From NCBI RefSeq assembly GCF_020180945.1, contig NZ_JAIPUL010000005.1:62001-126000 (forward strand): a stretch of DNA of 64,000 nt, given 5' to 3'. The notes beneath the pieces were generated by a model that worked only from the letters and a program-made list of their open reading frames with translations, was not told where the DNA came from and searched no databases. Every line of letters begins with the position of its first letter. Position 1 is the first letter of the stretch. Shown one piece after another: positions 55,862-63,112 of this stretch. The position numbers and the translations under genes were made by a program. This DNA comes from Lacticaseibacillus kribbianus (GTDB lineage: Bacteria > Bacillota > Bacilli > Lactobacillales > Lactobacillaceae).

Positions 55862-57406
55862 ATGCAAACACTGACACTAGCTGCGGTTGATTTTACTCAA
55901 CCTTTTGAAGATATTGACCTTGAATTCAAGGCCGCGGGTTTCGCGTTACCAAAGAATTTTTGGGATACAGTCAGTGCCTTCTCGAATACCGAGGGGGGAA
56001 TCATTTTACTTGGAGTTGACGAGCACCCGCATCGCCAGTACCACATCGTTGGCGTGGACGTACCCGAGGCAGTATTAGAGCAGCTTTGGAACGAGAATGA
56101 CAACGTGAGTAAGATTAACCGTAGTGTTATCAGTCCTAAGAATGTCACCCAATATAAGCAATTTGGCAAAACACTCATTCAAATATATGTTCCCAAAGCG
56201 CCGGCAAGTATGCGGCCAATATTCATTAACGGAAATCGGGGGCTAGCTTTTATTCGAACGGGAGATGGAGATCGACAGGGTACCGATGACGAATATAAGT
56301 ACTTGATTGTTGACTCGCAGCTGAATGTTGACGCTGAGCTTTTAGAAAACTATGACTTAGCCGATCTCAATCTTGATGATGTCCATTCATACAAGGACTT
56401 AATGTCGATTAAGCACTCAAAACCAGAGATTATGGAAAAGGATGACTTTGACTTTCTTAAAGACATTGGCGTATTTCGAAAGGATCGTAAATCAGTCGCT
56501 GGTCAGTATAAATTAACGACCGGTGGACTTCTCTTCTTTGGTAAGTACAATGCGATTATCGACCGATTTCCAAATTTTCAGCTGGATTATTTTCGCTATG
56601 CGACGAATCACGGCGTGAATTGGGAGGACAGAGTGTCGAGCGGTGACATGAATTTTCCGGAAATGAATGTTTATTCTTTTTATACCGCTGTAATTGCTAA
56701 ACTTCCCATCACAATCACAGACCGATTTACACAGTCTTCTGGTTTGATTAGAAGCTCTTACGCATCAGACATTCGACTAGCAGTTAAGGAAGCCCTAGTG
56801 AACGCGCTGATGCATCCCTACTATGACGGAAGCATCCCTATCAAGGTCGTGGACCGTCAGTCATTTTTTGAATTCACCAACCCAGGGACGATGAGGGTCA
56901 GTCTAGAGTCATTTATTCGGGGGGCAGATTCTCAAACGCGCAACGGTATCATTGCAACGCTTTTTCGTAAGGTGGGAATTGCTGAAAGAGCCGGAAGCGG
57001 TGGACCGCGAATTTTTGAATCTGCAAGCAAGAATCGACTACATTCGCCCGACGTTTTAATCAAGGACTATGCAACAGTAGTGAGAATTTGGAAGGTTGAT
57101 CTTCTTTCCAGTATCAAGGATGATATTTCACTCACTGACGCAGAATCTGCTCTTCTCGAAGTTGTCGTTCAAGAAGCGAGATGGTACAAGATGTCCGACT
57201 TCTTTGATGTACTCCAAGATCGATTCTCGAAATGGTTAATTAGAAAGGCGGTCTCTGGATTACTTGAGAAGCGGATTATCGTTACGGTAGGACGTGCTCA
57301 AGCAACTAGGTATGCAATACGGTTGAGTCCAGAGCAAAGCGCAGTCGAAAATATTCGAGTCTTTAAGTTTATCGAGGACTTTGAGTTGGGATACAGGCAG
57401 CAGTAG
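55862..57406 (+). CDS. AlbA_2 (Schlafen-type) and HATPase domain protein
   Basis: A 514-residue protein. The start at 55862 (MQTLTLAAVDF) has GGAGG 8 nt upstream. The N-terminal AlbA_2/Schlafen domain shows DLEFKAAGFALPKNFWDTVS and AFSNTEGGIILLGVDE; the central region has a RecG-like HATPase_c_4 segment (VKEALVNALMHPYYDG, FEFTNPGTM, ERAGSGGPRIFE). The C-terminus looks like a winged helix (about 425-500). Such proteins are annotated as transcriptional regulators, and related ones occur in defence islands. The gene is markedly AT-richer, with different codon use from its neighbours, and is preceded by iteron-like repeats, indicating horizontal acquisition. Exact function unknown. Confidence 0.82.
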   Translation: MQTLTLAAVDFTQPFEDIDLEFKAAGFALPKNFWDTVSAFSNTEGGIILLGVDEHPHRQYHIVGVDVPEAVLEQLWNENDNVSKINRSVISPKNVTQYKQFGKTLIQIYVPKAPASMRPIFINGNRGLAFIRTGDGDRQGTDDEYKYLIVDSQLNVDAELLENYDLADLNLDDVHSYKDLMSIKHSKPEIMEKDDFDFLKDIGVFRKDRKSVAGQYKLTTGGLLFFGKYNAIIDRFPNFQLDYFRYATNHGVNWEDRVSSGDMNFPEMNVYSFYTAVIAKLPITITDRFTQSSGLIRSSYASDIRLAVKEALVNALMHPYYDGSIPIKVVDRQSFFEFTNPGTMRVSLESFIRGADSQTRNGIIATLFRKVGIAERAGSGGPRIFESASKNRLHSPDVLIKDYATVVRIWKVDLLSSIKDDISLTDAESALLEVVVQEARWYKMSDFFDVLQDRFSKWLIRKAVSGLLEKRIIVTVGRAQATRYAIRLSPEQSAVENIRVFKFIEDFELGYRQQ

Positions 57407-57509
57407 CGTTATTATCCCCGAAAGTCTGGAATGTTCCTACCGCTATAATGTGGTGTCGTCTTAGGTTGGAATTATTCGGCCGTCCCACCACGGCGCGCCC
57501 CAACCGACC

Positions 57510-57551
57510 AGTGGCCCCAGCCTGCAGAGACGTCTGCAGGCTGGGGCCACT
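57510..57551. terminator. Perfect 19-bp stem between convergent genes
   Basis: AGTGGCCCCAGCCTGCAGA and its exact inverted copy flank GACG. There is no U-run, but the position between convergent AlbA_2 and L,D-transpeptidase genes suggests a transcription barrier for both. Confidence 0.55.
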
Positions 57552-57563
57552 GCTGTCGGCACG

Positions 57564-58355
57564 TCACGCGATGGTGACCTTGGTGCCGGTTGGAATATGC
57601 TCGTTGATCCACTTGGCGTCGGCGATGCTCAGCCGGACACAACCGTGCGAGCCCGGCTTTTTGCCCAGCTTCTCGGCCTCGCTGACGATGTAGCGGCCGG
57701 ACGCGTCGGTCGGCACGGTGTGGAACAGGTAGACGCCGTGGTCCAGGAAGCTCGTGTAGTAGTTGGCGCCCATCTTCTCGCGCGGGTTGTAGAAGCTGGC
57801 GCCGCGCTCGGCCTGGATGTAGAAAACGCCGCGCGGGGTGGAGTTATCCATGCCGCTCGAGCAGTACATGGTGTACAGGACCTTGCCGGCGGCGTCCTTG
57901 AGGTACACGCGCTGCTTGGCCAGGGAGACGTCGATCTGCAGGCCGGGGTGGTCGGTGACCACCGGGTACGGCGCGCTTTCGGACGGGTTGTGCCAGTCGA
58001 CCGGCTTGGCCGCTTCGGCCTTCTTGGCGGCCGCAAGCTTCGCCGCCTTCTCGGCTGCAGCCTTCTTCGCCTCGGCCTGCTTGGCGGCCGCTTTCTTGGC
58101 CGCTGCCTTCTTGGCGGCAGTGGCCTTCGTCGCGCCCTTGGCCGCGTCGCCCTTGGCCTTCGCGGCGCCGGTCTTGGCGCCGGCAACCGCGGCCGCGCGC
58201 GGCGGCTCAAGCGTCAGGCGGTGGGTGTGCCAGGCCAGCCCGGCGCCCACGGCCAGGAGCACCAGGGCCGCGCCGGTCCAGCGGACCCACGGCCTGAGGT
58301 GGTGCGTGCGCAGGTACTCGCGCACCGCTTCAATTGTCTCGTGCCACTTCCCCAT
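57564..58355 (-). CDS. L,D-transpeptidase (YkuD domain)
   Basis: A 263-residue membrane-anchored enzyme that forms 3-3 peptidoglycan cross-links or attaches proteins. A single helix (about 27-43) is followed by a long Ala/Lys-rich coiled linker (about 55-118, AAAKKAAAKQAEAKK type), then the YkuD domain (from about 138) with QIDVSLAKQRVYL, YTMYCSSG and the catalytic SHGCVRLS (Cys239, His237). AGAGGGGA precedes the ATG. Monocistronic. Complete active site. Confidence 0.93.
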   Translation of the reverse strand: MGKWHETIEAVREYLRTHHLRPWVRWTGAALVLLAVGAGLAWHTHRLTLEPPRAAAVAGAKTGAAKAKGDAAKGATKATAAKKAAAKKAAAKQAEAKKAAAEKAAKLAAAKKAEAAKPVDWHNPSESAPYPVVTDHPGLQIDVSLAKQRVYLKDAAGKVLYTMYCSSGMDNSTPRGVFYIQAERGASFYNPREKMGANYYTSFLDHGVYLFHTVPTDASGRYIVSEAEKLGKKPGSHGCVRLSIADAKWINEHIPTGTKVTIA

Positions 58356-58455
58356 AATGGTCCCCTCTCGTCAGTCATTCCTCCCCATTGTAACAGTTGG
58401 CGCGGGCGGCGGGGAGCCCCCGGGGGCCGGGTTTTAGCGTTCCTTAACGCAAGCC

Positions 58456-58484
58456 TTGCCAGACTTTGCGAACGATGCTATACT
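58456..58484 (+). promoter_or_regulatory. Promoter of the tRNA-like RNA
   Basis: TTGCCA (58456-58461), 17-bp spacer, TATACT (58479-58484). Predicted start near 58491, 9 nt before the RNA's mature-like 5' end. Confidence 0.75.
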
Positions 58485-58499
58485 AATCTCTGTTGTTTT

Positions 58500-58585
58500 G
58501 GAGAGTTGGCAGAGTGGTAATGTTGCGGGCTGCTTGCAGCCTGTGGGCGCGAAAGCGTACGGAGGTTCAATCCCTTCGCTCTCCT
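58500..58585 (+). tRNA. tRNA-like RNA, class II scaffold, isotype undetermined
   Basis: An 86-nt cloverleaf-like gene. Acceptor GGAGAGT/GCTCTCC (7 bp) has discriminator T, and CCA is not encoded. The D-arm is GCA-GAGTGGTAATGT-TGC. The variable arm is long (GCGC-GAAA-GCGT). The T-arm is GGAGG-TTCAATC-CCTTC. The scaffold resembles t-Ser/t-Leu, but the anticodon arm is abnormal: GGGCT-GCTTGC-AGCCT leaves a 6-nt loop (or 8 nt if paired as CGGGC/GCCTG) instead of 7. GCT (Ser), TGC (Ala) and GCA (Cys) can all be read in the loop, and U73 fits Cys or Gly rather than Ser. It is a single-gene unit upstream of the ATP-grasp/FemX pair. It could be a non-coding aminoacyl donor, a regulatory tRNA mimic, or a decayed tRNA. 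Confidence 0.7.
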
Positions 58586-58590
58586 TATGT

Positions 58591-58622
58591 GGGTTCCCGG
58601 CGGTGGCCGGGGGCCCTTTTTT
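58591..58622 (+). terminator. Terminator of the tRNA-like RNA
   Basis: GGGTTCCCGGC pairs with GCCGGGGGCCC (small TT/GG internal mismatch), followed by six T. Confidence 0.85.
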
Positions 58623-58661
58623 GTTGTCATGCGGTGGCCGGCAGGCACTTCAGGGAGGTGG

Positions 58662-58814
58662 TTAAGGTTGCGCGTGGACGCACGACTCGATCTGCTTCCA
58701 GTAGGCGTTCAGATCATGAATCGGCTCATCCTCCGGCAGAACGCGGCGCCGGATAAGCTGATCGCGGGCGATGGCGTACTCAAGCGAGTCGGCCGCGCCC
58801 TTAATTTTCCCCAA
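58662..58814 (-). pseudogene. Possible fragment of an unrecognised gene
   Basis: The minus strand encodes about 50 residues with coding-like composition (LGKIKGAADSLEYAIARDQL, IRRRVLPEDEPIHDLNAYWK), ending at TAA 58662. No ATG and no ribosome site are visible; a TTG at 58814 is the only start in range. It may be the 3' remnant of a lost gene or a short unrecognised ORF. Confidence 0.3.
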
Positions 58815-58912
58815 AGCCCCGGCCAATCCGCCCGGCAAGGCGGCAGGGCGGCGGCTTTTGTGGCATAATGAAAGGCGATTGATCCGACACCAAACATACG
58901 GGAGCTATAATT

Positions 58913-60160
58913 ATGGTCGATACTAGTAAAATTGTTCCAATCATGGTCGGGACGGACGTCAACGGCTACCAGATGGCCCGCTCGTTCCACGAGGCTTACG
59001 GCGTCAAGACCCACTGCGTCGGCGTCGCGCCGCTCATCATGACCCGCGACTCGCAGATCTGCGACGTGACAATCGTCGACGGCCTCAAGGAGGACGCGAC
59101 CTTCGTCCAGGCAATCAAGGACCTCGCCGCGAAGTACGGCGTGCCCGGCGTCAAGCCGATCCTGTGCATGGCCGGCGACGAGTACGTCGAGTTGGGCATC
59201 CGCAACCGCGAGGCGCTCAAGGACGTGGTCTGGATCCCGTACCCGGACCTCGCCGTGCTCGACGACGTCTACTACAAGGACCACTTCTACGCGCTGTGCG
59301 AGCAAAACGGCCTGCCGTACCCGACGACCGTGGTGGTCAACCAGCAGGACTACAAGCAAAAAGTGGCGGACCTGACCATCGCCTTCCCGGTGGCGATGAA
59401 GCCCGCCGACGCCGCCCAGCAGATCGCCCTGGACTTTGAGGGCCAGCGCAAGGCCTACAAGTTCCAGAACAAGGAAGACATCCTGGACATGATCCAGCGC
59501 ACTTACGCGGCCGGCTACGACGGCAACATCCTGCTGCAGGACTTCATCCCCGGCGGCGACGATTCGATGTACACGGTGAACTTCTACGCGGACCGCGACC
59601 ACAACGTGCGCCAGATCACGATGGGCCGCCAGCTGCTGCAGGACCCGTCCGATTTCCTGGTCGGCAATTACGTCGCGACCTTCATCGAGCACCACGAAGC
59701 GATCGAGCAGAAGCTGATCCACTTTGTGAAGGCCATCCAGTACTCCGGCTTCGGCAACTTCGACCTCAAGTTCGACGCCCGCGACCAGGAGTTCAAGCTG
59801 ATTGAGCTGAACCCGCGCCAGGGCCGCTCCGCCTTTTACACCACCGCCAGCGGCACCAACCTGGTGATCCCGGCCGTGGAGGAGCTTTTGTTCGACGTGC
59901 CGTTCACCGAGACGGACTACAACCGCGCCGACTACCTGTGGCTCGGGGTCAACGCCGACGACGCGGTGGCCAACGTTGAGCACGAAGACGTGCGCGCGCA
60001 CATGCAGGAGCTGATCGCGGCCGGCAAGGCGTCCAACACCCTGCAGTACGCCGCGGACAAGTCCATTTTCCGCAACCACCGGGTCAAGAAGTACTACGAC
60101 AGCTACACCAAGCGCTTCGCTGAGAAGAAGGCCAAGCGCGAACAAGACGGGATTTTCTAG
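58913..60160 (+). CDS. ATP-grasp ligase (D-aspartate-ligase-like, peptidoglycan bridge)
   Basis: A 415-residue ATP-grasp carboxylate-amine ligase. The N-terminal Rossmann-like domain (IVPIMVGTDVNGYQMARSFH) is followed by the grasp core (FPVAMKPADA, NILLQDFIPGGDDSMYTVNF) and the metal-binding FKLIELNPRQGRSAF. Size and pattern match the family containing the D-aspartate ligases (AslA type) that add D-Asp to Lys3 of UDP-MurNAc-pentapeptide in lactobacilli and enterococci. No racemase is adjacent, so the substrate is inferred. The FemX gene follows after 15 nt. A CATAAT -10 lies at 58864-58869. Confidence 0.82.
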   Translation: MVDTSKIVPIMVGTDVNGYQMARSFHEAYGVKTHCVGVAPLIMTRDSQICDVTIVDGLKEDATFVQAIKDLAAKYGVPGVKPILCMAGDEYVELGIRNREALKDVVWIPYPDLAVLDDVYYKDHFYALCEQNGLPYPTTVVVNQQDYKQKVADLTIAFPVAMKPADAAQQIALDFEGQRKAYKFQNKEDILDMIQRTYAAGYDGNILLQDFIPGGDDSMYTVNFYADRDHNVRQITMGRQLLQDPSDFLVGNYVATFIEHHEAIEQKLIHFVKAIQYSGFGNFDLKFDARDQEFKLIELNPRQGRSAFYTTASGTNLVIPAVEELLFDVPFTETDYNRADYLWLGVNADDAVANVEHEDVRAHMQELIAAGKASNTLQYAADKSIFRNHRVKKYYDSYTKRFAEKKAKREQDGIF

Positions 60161-60175
60161 AAAAGGAGTCTGCAC

Positions 60176-61183
60176 ATGCCAATCGTAAACCTGAACGACC
60201 AAGCCGAGCTGGACCGCTACGAGGCCTTCGTGGAAAAGGCGCCGTTCACCTCCGTCACCCAGTCCGTGAACTGGGGCAAGGTGAAGAACAACTGGACGCC
60301 GCTGTACGTCTACCTGGAGGACGGCGGGGCCATCACGGCCGCGATGTCGGTCCTGATGACCAAGGACCCCAACGGCGACACCTTCGCCTACTGCTCCAAG
60401 GGCCCGGTCGCAGACCCAAGCGACGTTGGCCTGATCCAGAGGCTGGTGGCCGAGGCCAAGCCGGCCCTGCTCGAGCACAACGCCTTCCTGCTGCGGATGG
60501 ATCCGGAGGTCTTGTACAGTGATGAACTGAACAAGGCATACGAAGACGCGGGCTTCGTCGTGCGCAACCGCCAGTTCACCGGCGACCACGATACCATCCA
60601 GCCGCGCTACAACATCGTGCTGGACGTCGAAGGCAAGGACATCGACGGCGTGATGGCGACGATGACCGGCAAGACCCGCACCAAGATCCGTCACGGCATC
60701 AAGGCCGGCGTGACCGTGGAATCCGGCGATTCCATTGACTTGGTGCCGGACTTCTTCGACTGCTACAAGATCATGAGCGAGATCCACGGCATCACCTACC
60801 GTCCGCAGGCCTACTTCGAGCGGATCGCTGAGGCGTTCGGTGGCACCGGTCACCTCAAGATTTTCATCGCCAAGTACGACGGCGAGGTGCAGGCCAGCGC
60901 CCTGGCCCTGACCTTCGGCGACAAGACCTGGCACGTGTTCGGCGGCTCCAAGCGCATCCAAAACAGCCTGATGGTGCCGTACGTGCTGCAGTACGAGATG
61001 ATCAAATGGGCGACGGAGCAGGGCGTGGCGCGCTACGACATGGGCGGCGTCTGGGCCGAGGACAACTCCGACGGCCTATACCGCTTCAAGCACCCCTTCG
61101 CCCCGGACCGCGGCGTCCTGGAGTATCTGGGCGAGATCGATTACGTGATGAACCAGGAAGCGTACGAGAAGTTCACGAAGTAA
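60176..61183 (+). CDS. FemX/FemAB-type peptidoglycan bridge aminoacyltransferase
   Basis: A 335-residue GNAT-fold enzyme that transfers an amino acid from aminoacyl-tRNA to the peptidoglycan precursor side chain at the inner membrane face. Family features: FTSVTQSVNWGKVKNNW near the start, TGKTRTKIRHGIKAGV, and in the second GNAT domain SALALTFGDKTWHVFGGS, YEMIKWATEQGVARYDMGGV and LYRFKHPFAP. It lacks the coiled-coil arm of tRNA-synthetase-like FemA proteins, as in Weissella FemX. AAAGGAG precedes the ATG. Co-transcribed with the ATP-grasp ligase, and close to a tRNA-like gene that could supply a donor. Confidence 0.92.
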   Translation: MPIVNLNDQAELDRYEAFVEKAPFTSVTQSVNWGKVKNNWTPLYVYLEDGGAITAAMSVLMTKDPNGDTFAYCSKGPVADPSDVGLIQRLVAEAKPALLEHNAFLLRMDPEVLYSDELNKAYEDAGFVVRNRQFTGDHDTIQPRYNIVLDVEGKDIDGVMATMTGKTRTKIRHGIKAGVTVESGDSIDLVPDFFDCYKIMSEIHGITYRPQAYFERIAEAFGGTGHLKIFIAKYDGEVQASALALTFGDKTWHVFGGSKRIQNSLMVPYVLQYEMIKWATEQGVARYDMGGVWAEDNSDGLYRFKHPFAPDRGVLEYLGEIDYVMNQEAYEKFTK

Positions 61184-61184
61184 C

Positions 61185-61310
61185 CAGGGCGGAGCAAGGC
61201 GCACTTAGCGGGTCGACTAGCCTAGCCACGGTACTTGGGCCGTACTTTGGCCCGAGTGACGTGGCGTAGCTAGGCGCACCCGCGTTGCGGACTGTAGCCC
61301 GACGAGAACC
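61185..61310. repeat. Palindromic repeat copy after femX-like gene
   Basis: CCAGGGCGGAGCAAGGCGCA, CTAGCC, inner arms CCACGGTACTTGGGCC/GGCCCGAGTGACGTGG, CTAGGCGCACCCGCGTTGC. It lies between the stop codon and the terminator, so it is part of the mRNA 3' end. Confidence 0.8.
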
Positions 61311-61358
61311 AGGGTGGCGTGCACCCGGCTCCGCCCCTGCAGATGGCTAAGACAGTCA

Positions 61359-61401
61359 AGAATACCGCTTCACGCGATTGATGTGTGAAGCGGTATTTTT
61401 T
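61359..61401 (+). terminator. Terminator of the ATP-grasp/FemX operon
   Basis: AATACCGCTTCAC (61359-61371) pairs with GTGAAGCGGTATT (61383-61395), then T-run. Confidence 0.92.
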
Positions 61402-61499
61402 TTGATTGCCGGAGCGCCCCAACTTTTTTGAGATGGCAAATTCGTAAGAGGAGGCGCATACTAAAATTAGAAAACTTCTAACAATTCGGAGGGACGCCG

Positions 61500-62768
61500 A
61501 TGATTGAACGGTTTCGCCTGGAACTGCGGAAGCAGCCATGGCTGGTGCACGTGGCCGCGATTCTCGGCCTGCTGCTGCTCTTTGCGGTTCCGCTCGGGCA
61601 TGCGGTCGGGCTTTTGACCACCCAGTACACGTACGTCGGCGGACGGGCGGTGCCAAGCTACCGCAAGACCAGCTTCGCGGCGGCCTACCGCCAGGTGCTG
61701 CGGGAGCGCGCGGCGCAGGAAGCGGACCTGGTGATGCTGCAAAAGCAGGTGCCGGAGCCTTCCCGGCAGGCGGCCATCGACCTGCTGCGGCGCATCGAGG
61801 CGCCGCTTCGCCGACAGGACTTCCTGCAGGTCAACCGCCTGACGCTGGCCGCCCTGAAGCAAACGCCGGCCATCTCAGACAACCGCTACCTCGGGGACTT
61901 TCTTGAGGATTCGCGCGATTCCCACAACACCACGCGGTGGGAGATGACGACCAAGCGGCTTCAGGTGTACGTCGATCACCACATCAACGCGCTTTTGACC
62001 ATCGACGCGGCGACCAGCGCGACCGTGGCCGTGTACCGCGTGTTGGCCCGGTACGGGACCTACCCATACAAGTGGGCGTACATCAACAATCACCGGCAAG
62101 ACTTCTACAAGCTCAGCCCCGGGACCGCGCTGCTCTGGATTTTTCTCTGCTACGCCGCGCTGACGCTTGCGCTGGCCTTCAGTTACGACCAGCGCGCCGG
62201 AACCGCCAGCCTGATGCGCATCACCCCGGTCAGTGAGCTTACGACCGCGCTGATTCGCGGTGCGACAGGCCTGGCCCTGATTGCGGCGAGCCTGCTCGTC
62301 CTGCTGGGCGGGGCCTTGGCCGTGAACGCCCTGCTGCCCGGACACCGGCTGGGAACGCTGGCCTACCCGTTGGTGGTCGTCTCGCACTCGTCCGCCCAGG
62401 TCTATCCCGTGTGGCAGTACTACATGAGCACCGCCCTGGTCCTCGGCGCGTGGGCCGTTCTGCTGAGCGGCGTGGCCTTCCTCGCCTCCCTGTTCGTGCG
62501 CAACATCATCGGGATGGGCGCGCTCTGTGCGCTGAGCTTCGCCCTGGTGCCGCTTCACGTCCTGGATGTGTTTCCGGAAAATGTGCAGCACCTGATGCCG
62601 GCATCCTACACCAATCCCCCCGCGATGTTCGCGCAGGCCTACCAGTTCCACGCCACGCAGCCGGCGGATGCCTACCGCGTTCTGCTGGTCTGGGCCGCGG
62701 TCGCCTGGCTGGCGGGTGCGGCGGTTCTGCGGCTGCGCACGCGGCGCAGCGGGCCGTGGCTGAACTAA
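61500..62768 (+). CDS. Multi-span membrane protein, ABC-2 permease-like
   Basis: A 422-residue protein behind CGGAGGG. One N-terminal helix (about 15-37) is followed by a large outside domain of about 160 residues with helical, charged segments, then five to six helices in the C-terminal half (for example TALLWIFLCYAALTLALAF, LGAWAVLLSGVAFLASLFV). This layout matches ABC-2 type permeases of exporters with a big extracellular loop. The C-terminus RRSGPWLN is shared with the convergent paralogue at 63113. No ATPase gene is present in the window. Substrate unknown. Confidence 0.75.
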   Translation: MIERFRLELRKQPWLVHVAAILGLLLLFAVPLGHAVGLLTTQYTYVGGRAVPSYRKTSFAAAYRQVLRERAAQEADLVMLQKQVPEPSRQAAIDLLRRIEAPLRRQDFLQVNRLTLAALKQTPAISDNRYLGDFLEDSRDSHNTTRWEMTTKRLQVYVDHHINALLTIDAATSATVAVYRVLARYGTYPYKWAYINNHRQDFYKLSPGTALLWIFLCYAALTLALAFSYDQRAGTASLMRITPVSELTTALIRGATGLALIAASLLVLLGGALAVNALLPGHRLGTLAYPLVVVSHSSAQVYPVWQYYMSTALVLGAWAVLLSGVAFLASLFVRNIIGMGALCALSFALVPLHVLDVFPENVQHLMPASYTNPPAMFAQAYQFHATQPADAYRVLLVWAAVAWLAGAAVLRLRTRRSGPWLN

Positions 62769-62775
62769 GGACAGT

Positions 62776-62809
62776 AAAAAACTCGTCTGGCTTAGTCGTC
62801 AGACGAGTT
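62776..62809 (-). terminator. Terminator between convergent membrane-protein genes
   Basis: AACTCGTCTG and CAGACGAGTT form a perfect 10-bp stem; A6 at its left gives a U-run for leftward transcripts. Confidence 0.85.
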
Positions 62810-62822
62810 GAGGGTGAGGACG

Positions 62823-63011
62823 TTATTTGATGACATAGTGGCGGGTCTCCACGATGGATTGGCCGCCGTCTTGTGGATTGAGGGTGAGCGTCACCGTGTG
62901 CCGGCCGGCGCTGGCAAAGTTGTGCTTGTCGGCGGCGGAAGCGGTCGCCGTGAGTGTGAGCTGATTCTGGTCCAGCTCGCCCCGCTGATCCAGGTTGAGA
63001 TCGCGAAGCGT
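62823..63011 (-). pseudogene. C-terminal fragment of a secreted/surface protein
   Basis: The minus strand encodes about 62 residues of clear coding character ending at TAA 62823: LRDLNLDQRGELDQNQLTLT, then SAGRHTVTLTLNPQDGGQS and IVETRHYVIK, a beta-sandwich (Ig-like) pattern. A TGA lies right before this stretch, and further upstream pieces (SASAPPAVSATTQ) are in another frame, so it is a frameshifted remnant between the two membrane-protein genes. Confidence 0.5.
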
Positions 63012-63112
63012 TCAGTAATTGCGTTGTAGCCGATACGGCCGGCGGCGCACTGGCGCTCTTTTGGCGAACTGTGTTCCACTATGTGGTGATCGATGACGGG
63101 GAGCGGCCAGCA

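Noticed and set aside
58709-60961. 750-codon minus-strand frame opposite the ATP-grasp and FemX genes
   Set aside because: The opposite strand encodes two recognisable enzymes; the frame is Val/His/Asp-rich shadow sequence.
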